A DNA stretch of 64,000 nucleotides, taken from NCBI RefSeq assembly GCF_000297025.1, contig NZ_CAKD01000021.1:110009-174008 (forward strand), written 5' to 3'. The translations under genes were made by a program, and so were the position numbers. The notes below the pieces were generated by a model, which saw nothing but the letters and a program-made list of their open reading frames with translations, ran no database searches and was not told the origin of the DNA. Positions 63,252-64,000 of the stretch are shown one piece after another. The DNA comes from Lactobacillus pasteurii DSM 23907 = CRBIP 24.76 (GTDB taxonomy: Bacteria > Bacillota > Bacilli > Lactobacillales > Lactobacillaceae). Positions within the stretch are counted from its first letter, which is position 1. Every line of letters begins with the position of its first letter.

Positions 63252-63704
63252 CTAATTTTCTTCTAAAAGGTCTGGTAACTCTGACACATTCCGTTTAATC
63301 CGCCAGTAATTCAAACGTTCAGCAAATTCAATGCATCCCTGATTTAATTGTTGTCTTAGCTTGTAATTTGAAAAGCTTAATTTAATTGCTGTTTGTTCCT
63401 GCGTCAATTGCTGAATGTACAAACTATATAAAATAGTCTTTCTTTTCTGATATTCAAAGTCGGAACAATCGTACAAGGCTAAAAGAATTGTAATTGCTAT
63501 ATATTGGGCTCTGTCTGCCTTATCGAGCGTGTTTATTACGTTTTCTTCTAACCCGTTTACATTGCTTGTATTGGTAGCTATTGCATCAAAATTAGCGCTT
63601 TTAAGCGTTGTCGGACGTATTCCGCCTAATTGGATATAATGCCAAAAGTCCCCCGTTAAAAATGATTTTACATTTGAAATAGTATTCTTTTCGTTTACTG
63701 TCAT
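63252..63704 (-). CDS. ArpU/RinA-like late transcriptional regulator homologue
   Basis: 150 aa. The C-terminal sigma-region-4-like part (about 85-135: ILYSLYIQQLTQEQTAIKLS then NYKLRQQLNQGCIEFAERL) matches the ArpU/RinA type that activates late genes in phages of Gram-positives. It has GGGGGG ribosome-site and TATAAT (63728-63733) signals on the minus strand. It faces the other element genes and no late gene follows it within the element. Family assignment by pattern, moderate. Confidence 0.68.
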   Translation of the reverse strand: MTVNEKNTISNVKSFLTGDFWHYIQLGGIRPTTLKSANFDAIATNTSNVNGLEENVINTLDKADRAQYIAITILLALYDCSDFEYQKRKTILYSLYIQQLTQEQTAIKLSFSNYKLRQQLNQGCIEFAERLNYWRIKRNVSELPDLLEEN

Positions 63705-63741
63705 GATAATTATTCCCCCCTGCTAACATTATACAGGACGC

Positions 63742-63769
63742 AAAAAAGCACCCCTGTTAGGGATGCTTT
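63742..63769 (-). terminator. minus-strand terminator upstream of the ArpU-like gene
   Basis: Minus strand AAAGCATCCCT pairs with AGGGGTGCTTT (one mismatch), then TTTTTTGCG. It would stop RNA entering from the right flank. One arm is an AGGGATGC motif. Confidence 0.7.
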
Positions 63770-63814
63770 AAGGTAGTACAATAAAATGTACTAAGTAAAG
63801 TAAAATGCTTTATC

Positions 63815-63842
63815 TAACCATTTTAAGGCGCTTTAAGGCTAT
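63815..63842. repeat. degenerate inverted copy of the 26-bp repeat
   Basis: Minus strand reads ATAGCC, an eight-base spacer, then CCTTAAAATGGTTA; it keeps both arms of the 26-bp repeat with a spacer two bases longer and one change. Confidence 0.65.
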
Positions 63843-63893
63843 AATAAATAATACAGTATACCAATTTTATAAAATTATTGATAACTAACAAAT

Positions 63894-63924
63894 TTAAAAA
63901 TTTGGTCCCCGAATTTGGACCCCT
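63894..63924. repeat. 31-bp end site B, right copy
   Basis: Identical to 58120-58150. It abuts and slightly overlaps the right att repeat. Confidence 0.7.
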
Positions 63925-64000
63925 AAAAACAAATTTTCAGCTAATTCCACGTAATCGCAAAAAACAAAAATGCCGTAATGTCGGGCTTTTAAGCTATCCC
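63922..64000. repeat. right attachment-site repeat (attR candidate, cut by the window)
   Basis: Identical to 57953-58031 over all 79 visible bp and continuing beyond the edge. Completes the element border. Confidence 0.85.

Larger units (their letters stand above)
59376..63766. repeat. interspersed AGGGATGC motif, element-specific
   Basis: Exact AGGGATGC on plus at 59376, 59599, 61531, 61643, 62153 and 63759; on minus (GCATCCCT) at 61167, 61632 and 63333. Five of these extend to AGGGATGCAT; the first two share 15 bp (AGGGATGCATTACTA). Related words: AGGGATGA at 60542 (+) and 60591 (-), GGGATGC at 58678 (-), 62474 (-) and 62899 (+). They fall in coding DNA in several frames and in intergenic DNA. 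Only one exact copy (2932-2939) was noticed in the 58-kb chromosomal part. Confidence 0.8.
57953..64000. mobile_element. compact integrated element (phage satellite or IME), right end at or beyond the edge
   Basis: Bracketed by a direct repeat of at least 79 bp with a repeat offset of 5969 bp. Contents in order: integrase (-), XRE repressor (-), Cro-like regulator, winged-helix-like protein, orphan, excisionase-like HTH, Rep_trans initiator (all +), a non-coding block with hairpins and tandem repeats, and an ArpU-like regulator (-). No structural, packaging or cargo resistance gene is seen. It sits directly behind murT. Whether it is a phage-inducible satellite or a mobilizable element is not settled by sequence. 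Confidence 0.88.

Noticed and set aside
63071..63298. 75-aa reading frame with repeated YPDKLDTLK/SGQIGH peptides
   Set aside because: It is produced by the tandem DNA repeats, changes frame content between units, and lacks a ribosome site.

Overview
The window is a low-GC Firmicute chromosome, almost certainly a Lactobacillus of the sensu stricto group. Support comes from lactobacillar small families (DUF1831, DUF2969, DUF3397, DUF4044, DUF1146), an atpBEFHAGDC operon lacking atpI, a 6S RNA next to rarA, T-box leaders on ileS and valS, and a dcw cluster that reads mraZ-rsmH-ftsL-pbp2x-mraY-murD-murG-divIB-ftsA-ftsZ-sepF-yggT-ylmH-divIVA-ileS. I cannot resolve the species.

Layout. 1-8257 (minus strand): recD2 (cut by the window edge), a TPR protein, a histidine phosphatase, a Cof-type phosphatase, then a tRNA-thiolation and salvage group (cysteine desulfurase, DUF1831, mnmA, mtnN, NUDIX hydrolase) and a small cold-shock-like protein. 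8257-24672: ileS with its T-box and the whole division and cell-wall cluster, with a MraZ-box-like array in front of mraZ. 24827-27882: DUF3397, a 40-aa protein and mreBCD. 27975-33460: radC, a HAD hydrolase, folC, and valS with its T-box. 33508-38463: a pseudouridine synthase, thiI with its own cysteine desulfurase, and ezrA. 38573-42314 (plus strand): rpsD with a structured leader, yueI, rarA, 6S RNA, a small membrane protein and uspA. 42379-45436 (minus): rodA, DUF2969, yidD, a second mreB and DUF1146. 45487-51935: the complete F1Fo ATP synthase operon. 52054-56313: upp, a Sua5/YwlC-type gene, prmC, prfA and tdk. 56459-57811 (plus): murT.

From 57953 the chromosome is interrupted by a compact integrated element of about 6 kb that runs to the right edge. 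It is bracketed by a direct repeat of at least 79 bp. It carries a tyrosine integrase, a divergent XRE-repressor/Cro-like switch, three small putative regulators or orphans, a Rep_trans-family replication initiator or relaxase, a long non-coding block with AT-rich hairpins and four tandem 42/43-bp repeats, and an ArpU/RinA-like late-regulator homologue that faces the other genes. I see no capsid, packaging or antibiotic-resistance gene, so it looks like a minimal phage satellite or an integrative mobilizable element.

The most interesting signal is at DNA level inside this element. An AGGGATGC(ATT) word is scattered through it on both strands, in coding and non-coding DNA and in different reading frames, while I found it only once in the adjacent 58 kb. 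The element also has a 26-bp repeat at its promoter regions, a palindrome-plus-CCCCACCAAAA composite at both ends of rep, and paired 31-bp sites near its ends. Together these suggest a dense set of element-specific recognition sites.
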